64,000 nucleotides of DNA from Streptomyces sp. S465 (GTDB taxonomy: Bacteria > Actinomycetota > Actinomycetes > Streptomycetales > Streptomycetaceae): contig NZ_CP114036.1 in assembly GCF_026898115.1 (NCBI RefSeq), positions 3,596,001-3,660,000 of the forward strand, in the 5' to 3' direction. Positions 1 through 8,983 of the stretch are shown piece by piece. The number at the start of each line of letters is the position of its first letter. Positions within the stretch are counted from its first letter, which is position 1. Below the pieces are notes generated by a model that worked only from the letters and a program-made list of their open reading frames with translations, was not told the origin of the DNA and did no database searches. The translations under genes were made by a program, and so were the position numbers.

Positions 1-673
1 CCGCCCGGACCGCGGCGTTGTAGCCTTCCAGCCGGCACTGGGCGACGTACATGTCCAGCGGGCCGGTGATGGTGGCGACCTTCGAGCGGCCGCGGCCGAT
101 GAGATGCTCCACGGCGGACTGGGCACCGCCGGTGTTGTCCGAGTCGACGTACGGGACCGATTCATGCGCCGAACGACGGCCGCTGAGCACCGCCGGCATC
201 TCGATCTGCTCCAGCAGATCCGGAAGCGGATCGTCCGCGTGGACGGAGACCAGCAGCACCCCGTCGACCCGGTGCGCGGAGAGGTAGTCCGCGAGCCGCT
301 GCCGTTCCTTGGGGGTGCGGATGAGGGTCAGCAGCAGTTGCAGGTCGGTGTCGGCGAGTTCGGCGCCGACCCCGCGGATGATGTCGGAGAAGTACGGTTC
401 GGCGAACAGCCGGGTCTCGGGCTCGGGGATGACCAGGGCGACGGCGTCGGCACGGTTGGCGGCGAGCGCGCGGGCCACCCGGTTCGGCACATAGCCGAGC
501 TCCGCGACGGCCTGCTCCACGGCCGTACGGGTGCGGTCGCTGACCCGGGGCGAACCGTTGATCACCCGGGAGACGGTGCCGCGGCCGACTCCGGCGCGGG
601 CCGCGACCTCCTCCAGGGTCGGCCTTCCCCGTCCCGCGCCCCGCCCCGCGCCATGCCGCCGCGTTCCTGCCAT
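1..673 (-). CDS. cebR: CebR, LacI-family repressor of the cellobiose locus (3' end cut by window)
   Basis: LacI/GalR regulator, reading leftwards from an ATG at 671-673; the C-terminal third lies beyond base 1. After a basic Gly/Arg-rich start comes a LacI helix-turn-helix (RPTLEEVAARAGVGRGTVSR, then VINGSPRVSD and the hinge LGYVPNRVARALAANR) at about residues 18-75, followed by the first part of a periplasmic-binding-like sensor domain (ALVIPEPETRLFAEPYFSDI and so on). It is divergent from cebEFG-bglC, and a perfect 14-bp palindrome of the known CebR type lies between them. CebR-family repressors release DNA when cello-oligosaccharide is bound. The name rests on context plus family. Confidence 0.9.
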   Translation of the reverse strand, partial: MAGTRRHGAGRGAGRGRPTLEEVAARAGVGRGTVSRVINGSPRVSDRTRTAVEQAVAELGYVPNRVARALAANRADAVALVIPEPETRLFAEPYFSDIIRGVGAELADTDLQLLLTLIRTPKERQRLADYLSAHRVDGVLLVSVHADDPLPDLLEQIEMPAVLSGRRSAHESVPYVDSDNTGGAQSAVEHLIGRGRSKVATITGPLDMYVAQCRLEGYNAAVRA

Positions 674-822
674 ATCGCGCCTCCAGCCGTCCGTACCCGC
701 AGTTCCAACCCCCCGATGGGCGGCCTGCGGGGACATTCAACAGCAGTGTGGTTTCGGGAAGTTGTTTCGCGCGCTCCCTTGACACCCCAGCGGGGAGCGG
801 CGACCCTTCAACACATCACAGC

Positions 823-836
823 TGGGAGCGCTCCCA
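823..836. promoter_or_regulatory. CebR operator upstream of cebE
   Basis: Perfect palindrome TGGGAGCGCTCCCA, identical to the CebR box known from other streptomycetes. It sits 117 bases before the cebE start and about 150 bases from the cebR start, so it can serve both divergent genes. A possible -35-like TTGACA is at 779-784, but I see no convincing -10. Confidence 0.9.
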
Positions 837-952
837 CAGTACCTGAGCCATACACAACCCGCACGATGCCCGCCCGGCTCGATGCATCGCAAAGAACCAC
901 GTATCACTGCTTTTCGGCCGGAAGCCGTTGGGCGGGGCGCTAGGAGGACGGA

Positions 953-2284
953 ATGCGCAGGAGCACTGGTAGTTACCGCAGCAGAGCGGTGGTCCTCGCG
1001 GCCGTCGCCGCTTTAGGAGCCGGGCTGCTCAGCGGCTGCGCCGACGACGGCGACGACAGCAAGAGCGGAAAGTCCGGGGGCGGGGGCGGTGGCGGGACCA
1101 CCATCACCATGGGCCTCTTCGGCACCTTCGGCTTCGAGGAAGCCGGCCTTTACGACGAGTACATGAAGCTCCACCCGGACATCAAGATCGAGCAGACGGT
1201 CATCGAGCGCAATGAGAACTACTACCCGCAGCTGCTGAACCACCTCAGCACGGGCAGTGGTCTGGCCGATGTCCAGGGCATCGAGATCGCCAATATCACC
1301 GAGGTCGGCCAGACCCAGGCGGCCAAGTTCGTTGATCTTTCGAAGACAGAGGGCGTCAAGAAAGAGAACTGGCTCGACTGGAAATGGCAGCAGGGAACCA
1401 CGAAGGACGGCAAGACGATCGGCCTCGGGACCGACATCGGCCCCATGGCGATCTGTTACCGCAAGGACCTGTTCGAGAAGGCGGGGCTGCCCACCGACCG
1501 TGAGAAGGTCGGCCAGCTGTGGTCCGGCGACTGGAACAAGTACCTGGAGGCCGGCGAGAAGTACATGAAGAAGGCGCCCGGCGACACCACCTTCGTCGAC
1601 GCGGCCTCCGGCGTGTACAACGCGGTGATCTCCAGCAGCGCCGAGCGCTACTACGACAAGAGCGGCAAGGTCGTCTACAAGGACAGCCCGGCCGTGAAGG
1701 ACGCCTGGGACATCGCCACCAAGGCGGCCACCGGGCATCTGACCGCCAAGCTCCAGCAGTTCCAGAAGACCTGGGACCAGGCGTTCGCCAACGGCAAGTT
1801 CGCCACCGTCGCGTGTCCGCCGTGGATGCTCGGCTACATCCAGGAGAAGGCCGGGGACAAGGCGAAGAACCAGTGGGACGTCGCCGCCGCCCCCAAGCCC
1901 GGCAACTGGGGCGGATCCTTCCTCGGCGTCCCGGAGGCGGGCAAGCACAAGGAGGAGGCGGCCAAGCTCGTCGCCTGGCTGACCGCGCCCGAGCAGCAGG
2001 CCAAGCTGTTCGCCAAGCGGGGCAGCTGGCCGAGCGCCGTGGCCTCGTACTCCCTGCCCAAGGTGTCCACCGCCAAGCACCCCTACTTCGACAACGCGCC
2101 GATCGGCCAGATCTTCACCCAGGCCGCCAAGGGCATTCCGGTCCAGGTACTCGGCCCGAAGGACCAGATCATCGCCTCGAACATCGCGGACATCGGCCTG
2201 CTCCAGGTCGACCAGCAGGGCAAGTCCCCTGAGGAGGGCTGGAAGGCCGCGACCAAATCGATCGACAACGCGTTGGACCAGTGA
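953..2284 (+). CDS. cebE: CebE, cello-oligosaccharide-binding lipoprotein
   Basis: Extracellular solute-binding protein (family 1) of the cellobiose/cellotriose ABC importer, 443 aa. The ATG has an AGGAGG Shine-Dalgarno at 942-947. A lipoprotein signal peptide (basic start, hydrophobic stretch, lipobox LLSGC) puts the lipidated cysteine at residue 29, followed by a Ser/Gly-rich tether and the binding fold starting near GTTITMGLFGTFGF. It feeds the permeases CebF and CebG; the ATPase is expected to be the shared MsiK, not present here. The gene ends in a 4-base overlap with cebF. Oddity: Leu21 in the signal peptide is the rare codon TTA (1013-1015), so translation may need the bldA tRNA. Confidence 0.93.
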   Translation: MRRSTGSYRSRAVVLAAVAALGAGLLSGCADDGDDSKSGKSGGGGGGGTTITMGLFGTFGFEEAGLYDEYMKLHPDIKIEQTVIERNENYYPQLLNHLSTGSGLADVQGIEIANITEVGQTQAAKFVDLSKTEGVKKENWLDWKWQQGTTKDGKTIGLGTDIGPMAICYRKDLFEKAGLPTDREKVGQLWSGDWNKYLEAGEKYMKKAPGDTTFVDAASGVYNAVISSSAERYYDKSGKVVYKDSPAVKDAWDIATKAATGHLTAKLQQFQKTWDQAFANGKFATVACPPWMLGYIQEKAGDKAKNQWDVAAAPKPGNWGGSFLGVPEAGKHKEEAAKLVAWLTAPEQQAKLFAKRGSWPSAVASYSLPKVSTAKHPYFDNAPIGQIFTQAAKGIPVQVLGPKDQIIASNIADIGLLQVDQQGKSPEEGWKAATKSIDNALDQ

Positions 2285-3306
2285 CCCGGATGCCGACCAC
2301 TTCCGGTACCGCCGCGCCCCCCGCAGGGCAGGGGGGCGCGGCCCCGCGCCGCGCCGCCGAGACGGCGCTCCTCGATCCCCGGGAACAGCGGCGGCGCGAA
2401 CGGCTCAGCCGCCGCTACCGCCGGGACATCCGGTGGAGCCCGTACGCCTTCATCGCCCCGTTCTTCCTCTTCTTCGCCGCCTTCGGGCTCTTCCCGCTGC
2501 TCTACACGGGATGGGCCGCGCTGCACCGGGTGGAGCTGACCGACCCCACCCATATGGAGTGGGCCGGGATGCACAACTTCTCCCGGCTGTGGGACGACGA
2601 GTTCTTCTGGAACGCCCTCCAGAACACCTTCACCATCGGGGTCATCTCGACCGTGCCGCAGCTGGTCATGGCGCTGGGGCTGGCCCATCTGCTCAACTAC
2701 AAGCTGCGCGGCTCGATGTTCTTCCGGGTCGCCATCCTCACCCCGTACGCCACCTCGGTGGCGGCCGCGACGCTGGTGTTCGTGCTGCTCTTCGGCCGCG
2801 ACTACGGAATGGTCAACTGGGCGCTGGACGCGATCGGCATCGATCCGATCGACTGGCAGAACGGCACCTGGACCTCGCAGCTCGCGGTCTCCACGATCGT
2901 GATCTGGCGCTGGACCGGCTACAACGCGCTGATCTACCTGGCCGCGATGCAGGCCGTGCCGGGCGATCTGTACGAGTCGGCGGCGCTGGACGGGGCGTCC
3001 CGCTGGCAGCAGTTCGTGCATGTCACGATCCCCTCGCTGCGCCCCACCATCCTGTTCACCGTCGTGGTGTCCACGATCGGGGCGACCCAGCTCTTCGGTG
3101 AGCCGCTGCTGTTCAACGGCAGCGCGGGCGCCACCGGCGGGGCCGACCACCAGTTCCAGACGCTCGGGCTCTACATGTACGAACAGGGCTGGGTGAATCT
3201 GCACCTGGGCCGGGCCTCGGCCATCGCCTGGACCATGTTCCTGATCCTGCTGCTGATCGCCGCCGTCAACTGGCTGGTGTCGCGACGGCTGCGGAAGAGC
3301 CAGTGA
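2281..3306 (+). CDS. cebF: CebF, cello-oligosaccharide ABC permease
   Basis: Inner-membrane permease of the MalF type, 341 aa with six hydrophobic segments after a cytoplasmic basic N-terminus (about residues 1-55). The loop YESAALDGASRWQQFVHVTI is the EAA motif that contacts the ATPase. Start taken as GTG 2281, overlapping the cebE stop (GTGA); an ATG at 2290 would remove three residues. Second gene of the cebEFG operon under CebR control, paired with CebG in the heterodimeric channel. Confidence 0.9.
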   Translation: MTRMPTTSGTAAPPAGQGGAAPRRAAETALLDPREQRRRERLSRRYRRDIRWSPYAFIAPFFLFFAAFGLFPLLYTGWAALHRVELTDPTHMEWAGMHNFSRLWDDEFFWNALQNTFTIGVISTVPQLVMALGLAHLLNYKLRGSMFFRVAILTPYATSVAAATLVFVLLFGRDYGMVNWALDAIGIDPIDWQNGTWTSQLAVSTIVIWRWTGYNALIYLAAMQAVPGDLYESAALDGASRWQQFVHVTIPSLRPTILFTVVVSTIGATQLFGEPLLFNGSAGATGGADHQFQTLGLYMYEQGWVNLHLGRASAIAWTMFLILLLIAAVNWLVSRRLRKSQ

Positions 3307-3323
3307 GGGAGACGAGGACCACC

Positions 3324-4235
3324 ATGACCACCACTGTGTCTGCCACGTCTCCCCCGGCGGCCCCCGCGCCCGCCGCGCCGCCCCCGGCCCGCAAGGGCCG
3401 CAACCGGGCCGGTAAGCAGCTGCACGGCGGCTGGATCACCTATACGGTGCTCATCGTCTTCACCGTGGGTTCGCTGTTCCCGCTGGTGTGGACCGCCATC
3501 GCGGCGTCCCGCACCAACACCCGGCTGGCCGAGACGCCGCCGCCCTTCTGGTTCGGCGGCAACCTCTTCAGCAACCTGGACACGGCGTGGAACGACGCCA
3601 ACATGGGCGCCGCGCTGCTCAATACGGCCGTGGTGGCCGGCACCATCGCGGCCGGGACCGTGCTGTTCTCGACCATCGCGGGCTTCGCCTTCGCCAAGCT
3701 GCGCTTCCGCTTCAAGAACCTGCTGCTGATGCTCACCATCGGAACGATGATGGTGCCGCCCCAGCTGAGCGTCGTACCGCTGTACATGGTGGTCGCCAAG
3801 CTGGAGTGGACCGACCAGTTGCAGGCCGTCATCCTGCCGACGCTGGTGACCGCCTTCGGGGTGTTCTTCATGCGGCAGTACCTCAGCCAGGCGCTGCCGA
3901 CGGAGCTGATCGAGGCGGCGCGGATGGACGGTGCGAGCAGTCTGCGGATCATCTGGCACGTGGTCTTCCCGGCGGCCCGCCCGGCCATGGCCGTGCTGGG
4001 GATGCTCACCTTCGTCCAGGCGTGGAACGACTTCTTCTGGCCGATCATCGCGCTCACCCAGACCGGCAACCCGACGGTCCAGGTCGCCCTGAACGGGCTG
4101 GGCCGCGGGTACATCCCGGACCAGTCGGTGATCATGGCGGGTGCGCTGCTGGGCACGTTGCCGCTGCTGATCGCCTTCGTCCTGTTCGGCAAGCAGATCG
4201 TGGGGGGCATCATGCAGGGGGCGGTCAAGGGCTAG
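3324..4235 (+). CDS. cebG: CebG, cello-oligosaccharide ABC permease
   Basis: MalG-type inner-membrane permease, 303 aa from the ATG at 3324, which has GAGG six bases upstream; a GTG at 3303 overlapping the cebF stop is an alternative. After an Ala/Pro-rich cytoplasmic tail there are six membrane segments and the EAA loop (ELIEAARMDGASSLRIIWHV). It forms the cellobiose/cellotriose channel with CebF. No ATPase gene follows, as expected for Streptomyces ceb systems that use a multi-purpose ATPase elsewhere. The gap to bglC is 127 bases and carries the second CebR site. Confidence 0.9.
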   Translation: MTTTVSATSPPAAPAPAAPPPARKGRNRAGKQLHGGWITYTVLIVFTVGSLFPLVWTAIAASRTNTRLAETPPPFWFGGNLFSNLDTAWNDANMGAALLNTAVVAGTIAAGTVLFSTIAGFAFAKLRFRFKNLLLMLTIGTMMVPPQLSVVPLYMVVAKLEWTDQLQAVILPTLVTAFGVFFMRQYLSQALPTELIEAARMDGASSLRIIWHVVFPAARPAMAVLGMLTFVQAWNDFFWPIIALTQTGNPTVQVALNGLGRGYIPDQSVIMAGALLGTLPLLIAFVLFGKQIVGGIMQGAVKG

Positions 4236-4349
4236 CGGCTCGCGCCCGGCCCACCGCCCCTCCCCCCGACCCGCGACCGTCCGTCTCCCCTTTCCGTCCT
4301 TCCCGTCCGCCGTCTCTCCCCTCCCCTCACGCCCCACCACGACCTCGAA

Positions 4350-4363
4350 TGGGAGCGCTTCCA
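4350..4363. promoter_or_regulatory. Second CebR box, overlapping the bglC start codon
   Basis: TGGGAGCGCTTCCA differs from the perfect palindrome by one base, and its last base is the A of the bglC ATG. Repressor bound here could block transcription through the start or compete with ribosome access to this leader. Confidence 0.8.
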
Positions 4364-5766
4364 TGACTCTTTCCTTCCCGCCCGGATTCCTGTGGGGCGC
4401 GGCCTCGGCCGCCTACCAGGTCGAGGGCGCCGCACAGGAGGACGGCCGCACCCCGTCCATCTGGGACACCTTCAGCCATACCCCGGGCAAGGTGCTCGCG
4501 GGTGACACCGGCGATGTGGCCGTCGACCACTACCACCGCTTCCGCGAGGACGTCCGGCTGATGTCGGAGCTGAACCTGGGGGCGTACCGCTTCTCGGTGT
4601 CCTGGTCGCGGGTGCAGCCCACCGGCCGGGGACCGGCCGTGCAGCGCGGGCTCGACTTCTACCGCGCGCTGGTGGACGAGCTGCTGGGCGCGGGCATCCA
4701 GCCGGTGCTCACCCTCTACCACTGGGACCTCCCCCAGGAGCTGGAGAACGCGGGCGGCTGGCCGGAACGCGAGACGGCCGAGCGGTTCGCCGAGTACGCG
4801 GGCATCGTGGCCGGGGCGCTCGGCGACCGCGTCGAGTTCTGGACCACCCTCAACGAGCCGTGGTGCAGCGCCTTCCTGGGCTACGGCTCGGGGGTGCACG
4901 CCCCGGGCCGCACCGAGCGGCTGGCCCCGCTGCGCGCCGCCCACCACCTGAACCTCGCCCATGGCCTCGGCGCCCAGGCGCTGCGCGCCGCGCTGCCCGC
5001 CCGCGCCCAGGTCGCCATCAGCCTCAACCCGGCGGTGGTCCGGCCGCTCACCGACAAGCCGGAGGACCTGGACGCCCAGCGGCGTATCGACGCGCTGGCC
5101 AACCGCGTCTTCAGCGGTCCGCTGCTGCGCGGTGCGTACCCCAGCGATCTGATCCGGGACACCGCCTCGATCACCGACTGGTCGTTCGTCCGCGACGGCG
5201 ACCTGGCCGTCATCAAGCACCCCCTGGACGCGCTGGGCATCAACTACTACACCCCGTCCCTGGTGTCAGCCGCCGACGACGAGGAATCGGCCGCCCGCAA
5301 CGACGGCCACGGCGACAGCTCCCACTCCCCCTGGCCGGGCTCGGAGCGGGTCTCCTTCCACCAGACCCCGGGCGAGCGCACCGAGATGGGCTGGACGATC
5401 GACCCGAGCGGACTGCACGACCTGCTGATGCGCTACAGCCGTGAGGCGCCGGGCGTACCGCTGTACATCACCGAGAACGGCGCGGCGTTCGACGACAAGC
5501 CGGACGCCGAGGGCGCGGTCCACGACCCGCAGCGGATCGACTACCTCCAGGCCCATCTGGCCGCCGCCCACCAGGCCATCGCGGACGGCGCCGATCTGCG
5601 CGGCTACTTCCTGTGGTCGCTGATGGACAACTTCGAATGGGCGTACGGCTACAGCAAGCGCTTCGGCGCGGTCTACATCGACTATCCGACCCAGGCCCGG
5701 GTGCCCAAGTCCAGTGCCCACTGGTACGCCCGGGTGGCCCGCACCGGAGAGCTTCCGGCGGCGTAG
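4363..5766 (+). CDS. bglC: BglC, GH1 beta-glucosidase
   Basis: Intracellular family 1 beta-glucosidase, 467 aa, splitting imported cellobiose and cellotriose to glucose. The barrel starts with FPPGFLWGAASAAYQVEG, typical of GH1. The acid/base is Glu165 in TLNEPW and the nucleophile is Glu371 in ITENGAAF; both are intact. No signal peptide. Last gene of the ceb locus, with its own CebR site over the start codon and a strong hairpin 12 bases after the stop. In other streptomycetes this enzyme also sets inducer level, because its substrate is the CebR ligand. Confidence 0.94.
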   Translation: MTLSFPPGFLWGAASAAYQVEGAAQEDGRTPSIWDTFSHTPGKVLAGDTGDVAVDHYHRFREDVRLMSELNLGAYRFSVSWSRVQPTGRGPAVQRGLDFYRALVDELLGAGIQPVLTLYHWDLPQELENAGGWPERETAERFAEYAGIVAGALGDRVEFWTTLNEPWCSAFLGYGSGVHAPGRTERLAPLRAAHHLNLAHGLGAQALRAALPARAQVAISLNPAVVRPLTDKPEDLDAQRRIDALANRVFSGPLLRGAYPSDLIRDTASITDWSFVRDGDLAVIKHPLDALGINYYTPSLVSAADDEESAARNDGHGDSSHSPWPGSERVSFHQTPGERTEMGWTIDPSGLHDLLMRYSREAPGVPLYITENGAAFDDKPDAEGAVHDPQRIDYLQAHLAAAHQAIADGADLRGYFLWSLMDNFEWAYGYSKRFGAVYIDYPTQARVPKSSAHWYARVARTGELPAA

Positions 5767-5777
5767 CGGGCCCTCGT

Positions 5778-5815
5778 CCGCGGCGCCGCCCGCCGGGGGG
5801 CGGGCGGCGCCGCGG
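5778..5815 (+). terminator. Hairpin after bglC
   Basis: Inverted repeat: 5778-5794 pairs perfectly with 5799-5815 (17 bp, loop GGGG), starting 12 bases after the bglC stop. No U-tract, as is usual for Streptomyces terminators. It closes the ceb-bgl operon. Confidence 0.8.
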
Positions 5816-5945
5816 AGGCCGGACGGGGCGCGCGCACCCTGCGCAACCGGGCCGGTGCCTTCTTCCATCAATGGGATGACGCCCTGATCCACCCGGCCGA
5901 AGAGGGCCGTCACCGGGTGGGCACGCCTGGTAAATCCATTGAGAC

Positions 5946-7628
5946 ATGAGAGCATTTCCGGAGCGTCGGCAAAGGTTCCGTGATGAGGGATCCGGACGGC
6001 GCGCGCCCGCCGGAAAAGGCGAGACCCTCGCCGGCTGGTTCGACGGCCGGGTGGGTCTCTTCACGATGGCCAAGGCCAATCTGCGCAAGGTCTTCCCCGA
6101 CCACTGGTCCTTCCTGATCGGTGAGATCGCCCTCTACACATTCATCATCATCATTCTCACCGGCGTCTATCTGACCCTGTTCTTCAAACCGGCGATGAAC
6201 GAGGTCGTCTACAACGGCCGGTGGACGCCGCTGAACGGCGTCCGCATGTCGCAGGCGTACGCGTCCACGCTGGACATCAGCTTCGACGTACGCGGCGGAC
6301 TGCTGATGCGGCAGGTCCACCACTGGGCGGCGGTCGTCTTCATCGCCAGCATGATCGTCCATATGATGCGGACGTTCTTCAACGGCGTCTTCCGCAAACC
6401 CCGCGAGATCAACTGGCTCTCCGGCGCCGGGCTGCTGATTCTCGGGATGTTCGACGGCTTCATGGGCTATTCGCTGCCCGACGATCTGCTGTCGGGCACC
6501 GGTCTGCGCTTCATGGAGGGCGCGATCCTGTCGATCCCGATCATCGGCACCTATCTGTCGTTCTTCCTCTTCGGCGGGCAATTCCCGGGGATGTCGATCG
6601 TGCCCCGGCTGTTCACGATCCATGTGCTGCTGATTCCGGGCATCATGCTCGGGCTGCTGGCGCTCCATATGATTCTGCTCGTCTACCACAAGCACACCCA
6701 TCATCCGGGACCCGGCCGCAGGAACATGAATATCGTGGGGCCGCCCCTGTGGCCGGTCTATGTGGCCAAGTCCGGCGGTTTCTTCTTCCTGGTCTTCGCC
6801 GTCACCACCTTGATGTCGGCCATCGCCCAGATCAACCCGATCTGGGCGTATGGCCCCTACCGGCCCGACAAGGTGTCCACCGACGCCCAGCCCGACTGGT
6901 ACATGGGCTATTCGGAGGGGCTGATCCGGCTGATGCCGGGCTGGGAGATCAATCTGTGGGGCCACACCCTGGTGCTCGGGGTGCTGATCCCGTTCCTGAT
7001 CTTCCCCACGGTGCTGCTGGTGATCTGGCTCTATCCGTTCCTGGAGGCGTGGATCACCGGGGACAGACGCGAGCACCATTTCAACGAGCGCCCGCGCAAC
7101 GCCCCGACCCGCACCGCCTTCGGCGCCGCCTGGATCGCCCTGTACGCGGTTCTGCTGGCGGGCGGTGGCAATGACCTGCTCGCCACCCACTTCCATCTGT
7201 CGATCAACGCGATCACCTGGGCCTGCCGGATCGGCTTCTTCGTGGCGCCGGTCGTGGTCTTCGTCATCACCAAGCGGATCTGCCTCGGCCTCCAGCGCAA
7301 GGACCGGGAGAAGCTGCTGCACGGCCGGGAGACCGGCATGATCCAGCGGCTGCCGCACGGCGAGTTCATCGATGTGCACGAGCCGCTGTCGCCGGCGGAG
7401 AAGTACACGCTGACCTCGTTCGAGCAGTACCAGCCGCTGGCGCTGCCGCCCTCGGTCGACGAGGCCGGGGTCACCCGCAGGCTGCCCTTCAAGGACCGGC
7501 TGCGCGTCCGGCTGTCCCGGAGCTACTTCGGCACCGACGGCCAGATCGCCAAGCCCACGCGGGAGCAGGTCGAGGAGCACGAGCGGCACGAGGAAGAGGT
7601 GCGGGCCGAGGAGCCCCAGCGCCCGTAG
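5946..7628 (+). CDS. Orphan cytochrome b subunit, QcrB-like
   Basis: 560-aa homologue of the actinobacterial bc1 complex cytochrome b. After about 45 soluble residues come the transmembrane b-type core, with histidine pairs in RQVHHWAAVVF...IVHMM and RLFTIHVLL...LALHMIL for the two haems, the quinol-site motif PDWYMG, and a long charged C-terminal tail (LPFKDRLRVRLSRSYFG) typical of QcrB. It should sit in the plasma membrane and move electrons from menaquinol. Unlike the canonical qcrCAB operon, no Rieske protein, cytochrome c or oxidase gene is adjacent, so this is a stand-alone paralogue. Flanked by hairpins on both sides, so probably monocistronic. Confidence 0.88.
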   Translation: MRAFPERRQRFRDEGSGRRAPAGKGETLAGWFDGRVGLFTMAKANLRKVFPDHWSFLIGEIALYTFIIIILTGVYLTLFFKPAMNEVVYNGRWTPLNGVRMSQAYASTLDISFDVRGGLLMRQVHHWAAVVFIASMIVHMMRTFFNGVFRKPREINWLSGAGLLILGMFDGFMGYSLPDDLLSGTGLRFMEGAILSIPIIGTYLSFFLFGGQFPGMSIVPRLFTIHVLLIPGIMLGLLALHMILLVYHKHTHHPGPGRRNMNIVGPPLWPVYVAKSGGFFFLVFAVTTLMSAIAQINPIWAYGPYRPDKVSTDAQPDWYMGYSEGLIRLMPGWEINLWGHTLVLGVLIPFLIFPTVLLVIWLYPFLEAWITGDRREHHFNERPRNAPTRTAFGAAWIALYAVLLAGGGNDLLATHFHLSINAITWACRIGFFVAPVVVFVITKRICLGLQRKDREKLLHGRETGMIQRLPHGEFIDVHEPLSPAEKYTLTSFEQYQPLALPPSVDEAGVTRRLPFKDRLRVRLSRSYFGTDGQIAKPTREQVEEHERHEEEVRAEEPQRP

Positions 7629-7640
7629 GGCGGACGGAAA

Positions 7641-7682
7641 CGGCGGGGCGCGGCGGGGTGGGAGTCCGTCCGCGCCCCGCCG
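7641..7682. terminator. Hairpin after the qcrB-like gene
   Basis: 7641-7652 (CGGCGGGGCGCG) pairs perfectly with 7671-7682 across an 18-base loop. It lies between the rightward qcrB-like gene and the leftward GH18 gene and could serve both. Confidence 0.6.
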
Positions 7683-7807
7683 TGTGGGGGGTGCCGTGGG
7701 GGGTGTGTTCGTGGGGCTTGTGTGGTTCAGGCGGCTGACGGGCGGTGTGGGGCCGCGCCGGGGTCAGCCGCTACGGGCGTGTCAGCCGTTCCGGACTGCT
7801 AGCCGTG

Positions 7808-8845
7808 TCAGCCGTTGTACGCGCCGAGCGCCTTGGTGAACGCGAACTCTTCCTGGTCGATCGAGCTGCAGGTCGGCGACGCGGTGTCCTGGGGAGCCGG
7901 GCACGCCTTGTCACGGGTGGCGGACCACATGGACAGCCAGGCCAGCCCCTTGGACTTGGCGAACTCCACCAGCTGGGAGGCGTCGTCGACCTTGAATATC
8001 TCGGTCGACACGTCGTTGACGCCGATCATCGGGGTGACCGCGACGGCCTTCCACGCCTCGTCGTCGCTCAGCCCCAGGGCGTCCTTGATCTGGCCCTGGG
8101 TCGCCGTGGCCGCGTCGATCGCGTACTGGCCCATGTCGCCGTCGAAGGAGGCGCCGTAGTCCATCGCCATGATGTTGACGGCGGAGACCTTCACGCCGTT
8201 CTCCTTGGCGTTGGCGACGAGGTCGACACCGTCCTGGGTGAGACCGGTGGGGAGCACCGGCAGGGTGAAGGAGACGTCCAGGTCGGGGTTGCTCTGCTGG
8301 AGCTTGGCGATCGCCTGGGCGCGGCGGGTGTTGGCCTCCTTGTTCGGGAGCGCGCTGCCCTCGATGTCGAAGTCGACCTTGGTGAGCTTGAGGGCGTCCA
8401 CGACCTTGCCGTAGGCCGCGGCCAGCTCGTCCGCCGAGGAGCAGGCCAGGCCCAGTTCGGAGCCGGAGGCGCCGCCGAAGGAGACCCGGACGTCGCCGCC
8501 GGCCGCCCGCAGCTGCTCGGTCTGCTTGGCCACCGCGTCGTCGCCGACCTCGGTGACGCCGCCCCACTTGGGGGTGCAGCCGCCGCCGGAGGTGATGAAA
8601 GCGAGGTTGAACTCCTTGACGCCGGTCTTCTCTGCGGTGCCCACCATGTCGTAGGCGGGGTAGAGCGAGGTGTCGATGTACGGGGCGAAGCCGCCGGTGG
8701 CCGCCGCGGTGGGCTTCGCCGAGACGGTGTCGGCGTTCGCCGCCCCGCTGAGCGCGAACGCCATGCCACCGGCCACGACGGCGGCGGCGGTCGCGCCGAT
8801 CACCTTGGTGGTCCGGCTCGCCTTGCGACGGTGCGTGCTGCTCAT
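7808..8845 (-). CDS. Secreted GH18 chitinase-like protein
   Basis: 345 aa from the ATG at 8843-8845. A Sec-type signal peptide (MSSTHRRKASR, a long hydrophobic Ala-rich stretch, cleavage near ANA-DT at residue 39) leads straight into a single GH18 barrel. The catalytic strand KVDFDIEG (Asp158, Asp160, Glu162) fits the DxDxE core and the beta-6 strand NIMAMDYG is present; SFGGASG marks strand 3. There is no cellulose- or chitin-binding module and no fibronectin domain, so this is a minimal catalytic form. Likely acts on chitin or chitin-like glycans outside the cell. Alone on its strand, downstream of the kinase gene by 138 bases. Confidence 0.85.
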   Translation of the reverse strand: MSSTHRRKASRTTKVIGATAAAVVAGGMAFALSGAANADTVSAKPTAAATGGFAPYIDTSLYPAYDMVGTAEKTGVKEFNLAFITSGGGCTPKWGGVTEVGDDAVAKQTEQLRAAGGDVRVSFGGASGSELGLACSSADELAAAYGKVVDALKLTKVDFDIEGSALPNKEANTRRAQAIAKLQQSNPDLDVSFTLPVLPTGLTQDGVDLVANAKENGVKVSAVNIMAMDYGASFDGDMGQYAIDAATATQGQIKDALGLSDDEAWKAVAVTPMIGVNDVSTEIFKVDDASQLVEFAKSKGLAWLSMWSATRDKACPAPQDTASPTCSSIDQEEFAFTKALGAYNG

Positions 8846-8983
8846 CACGTGCCTGCCTTCGCTGTGCGGATGTGGGGGGTGGTGGTGCGGGCGCCACGCT
8901 AGCGAGGGGAAGTCGGACAAACGGCAGGATCCGTGCACTGGCCATGGATCTTATGGCTGCCTTAAGGAACTCATCGGCGCCGA

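Noticed and set aside
7745..8902. 385-aa rightward frame opposite the GH18 gene
   Set aside because: Antisense shadow; the opposite strand has a signal peptide and GH18 catalytic motif.
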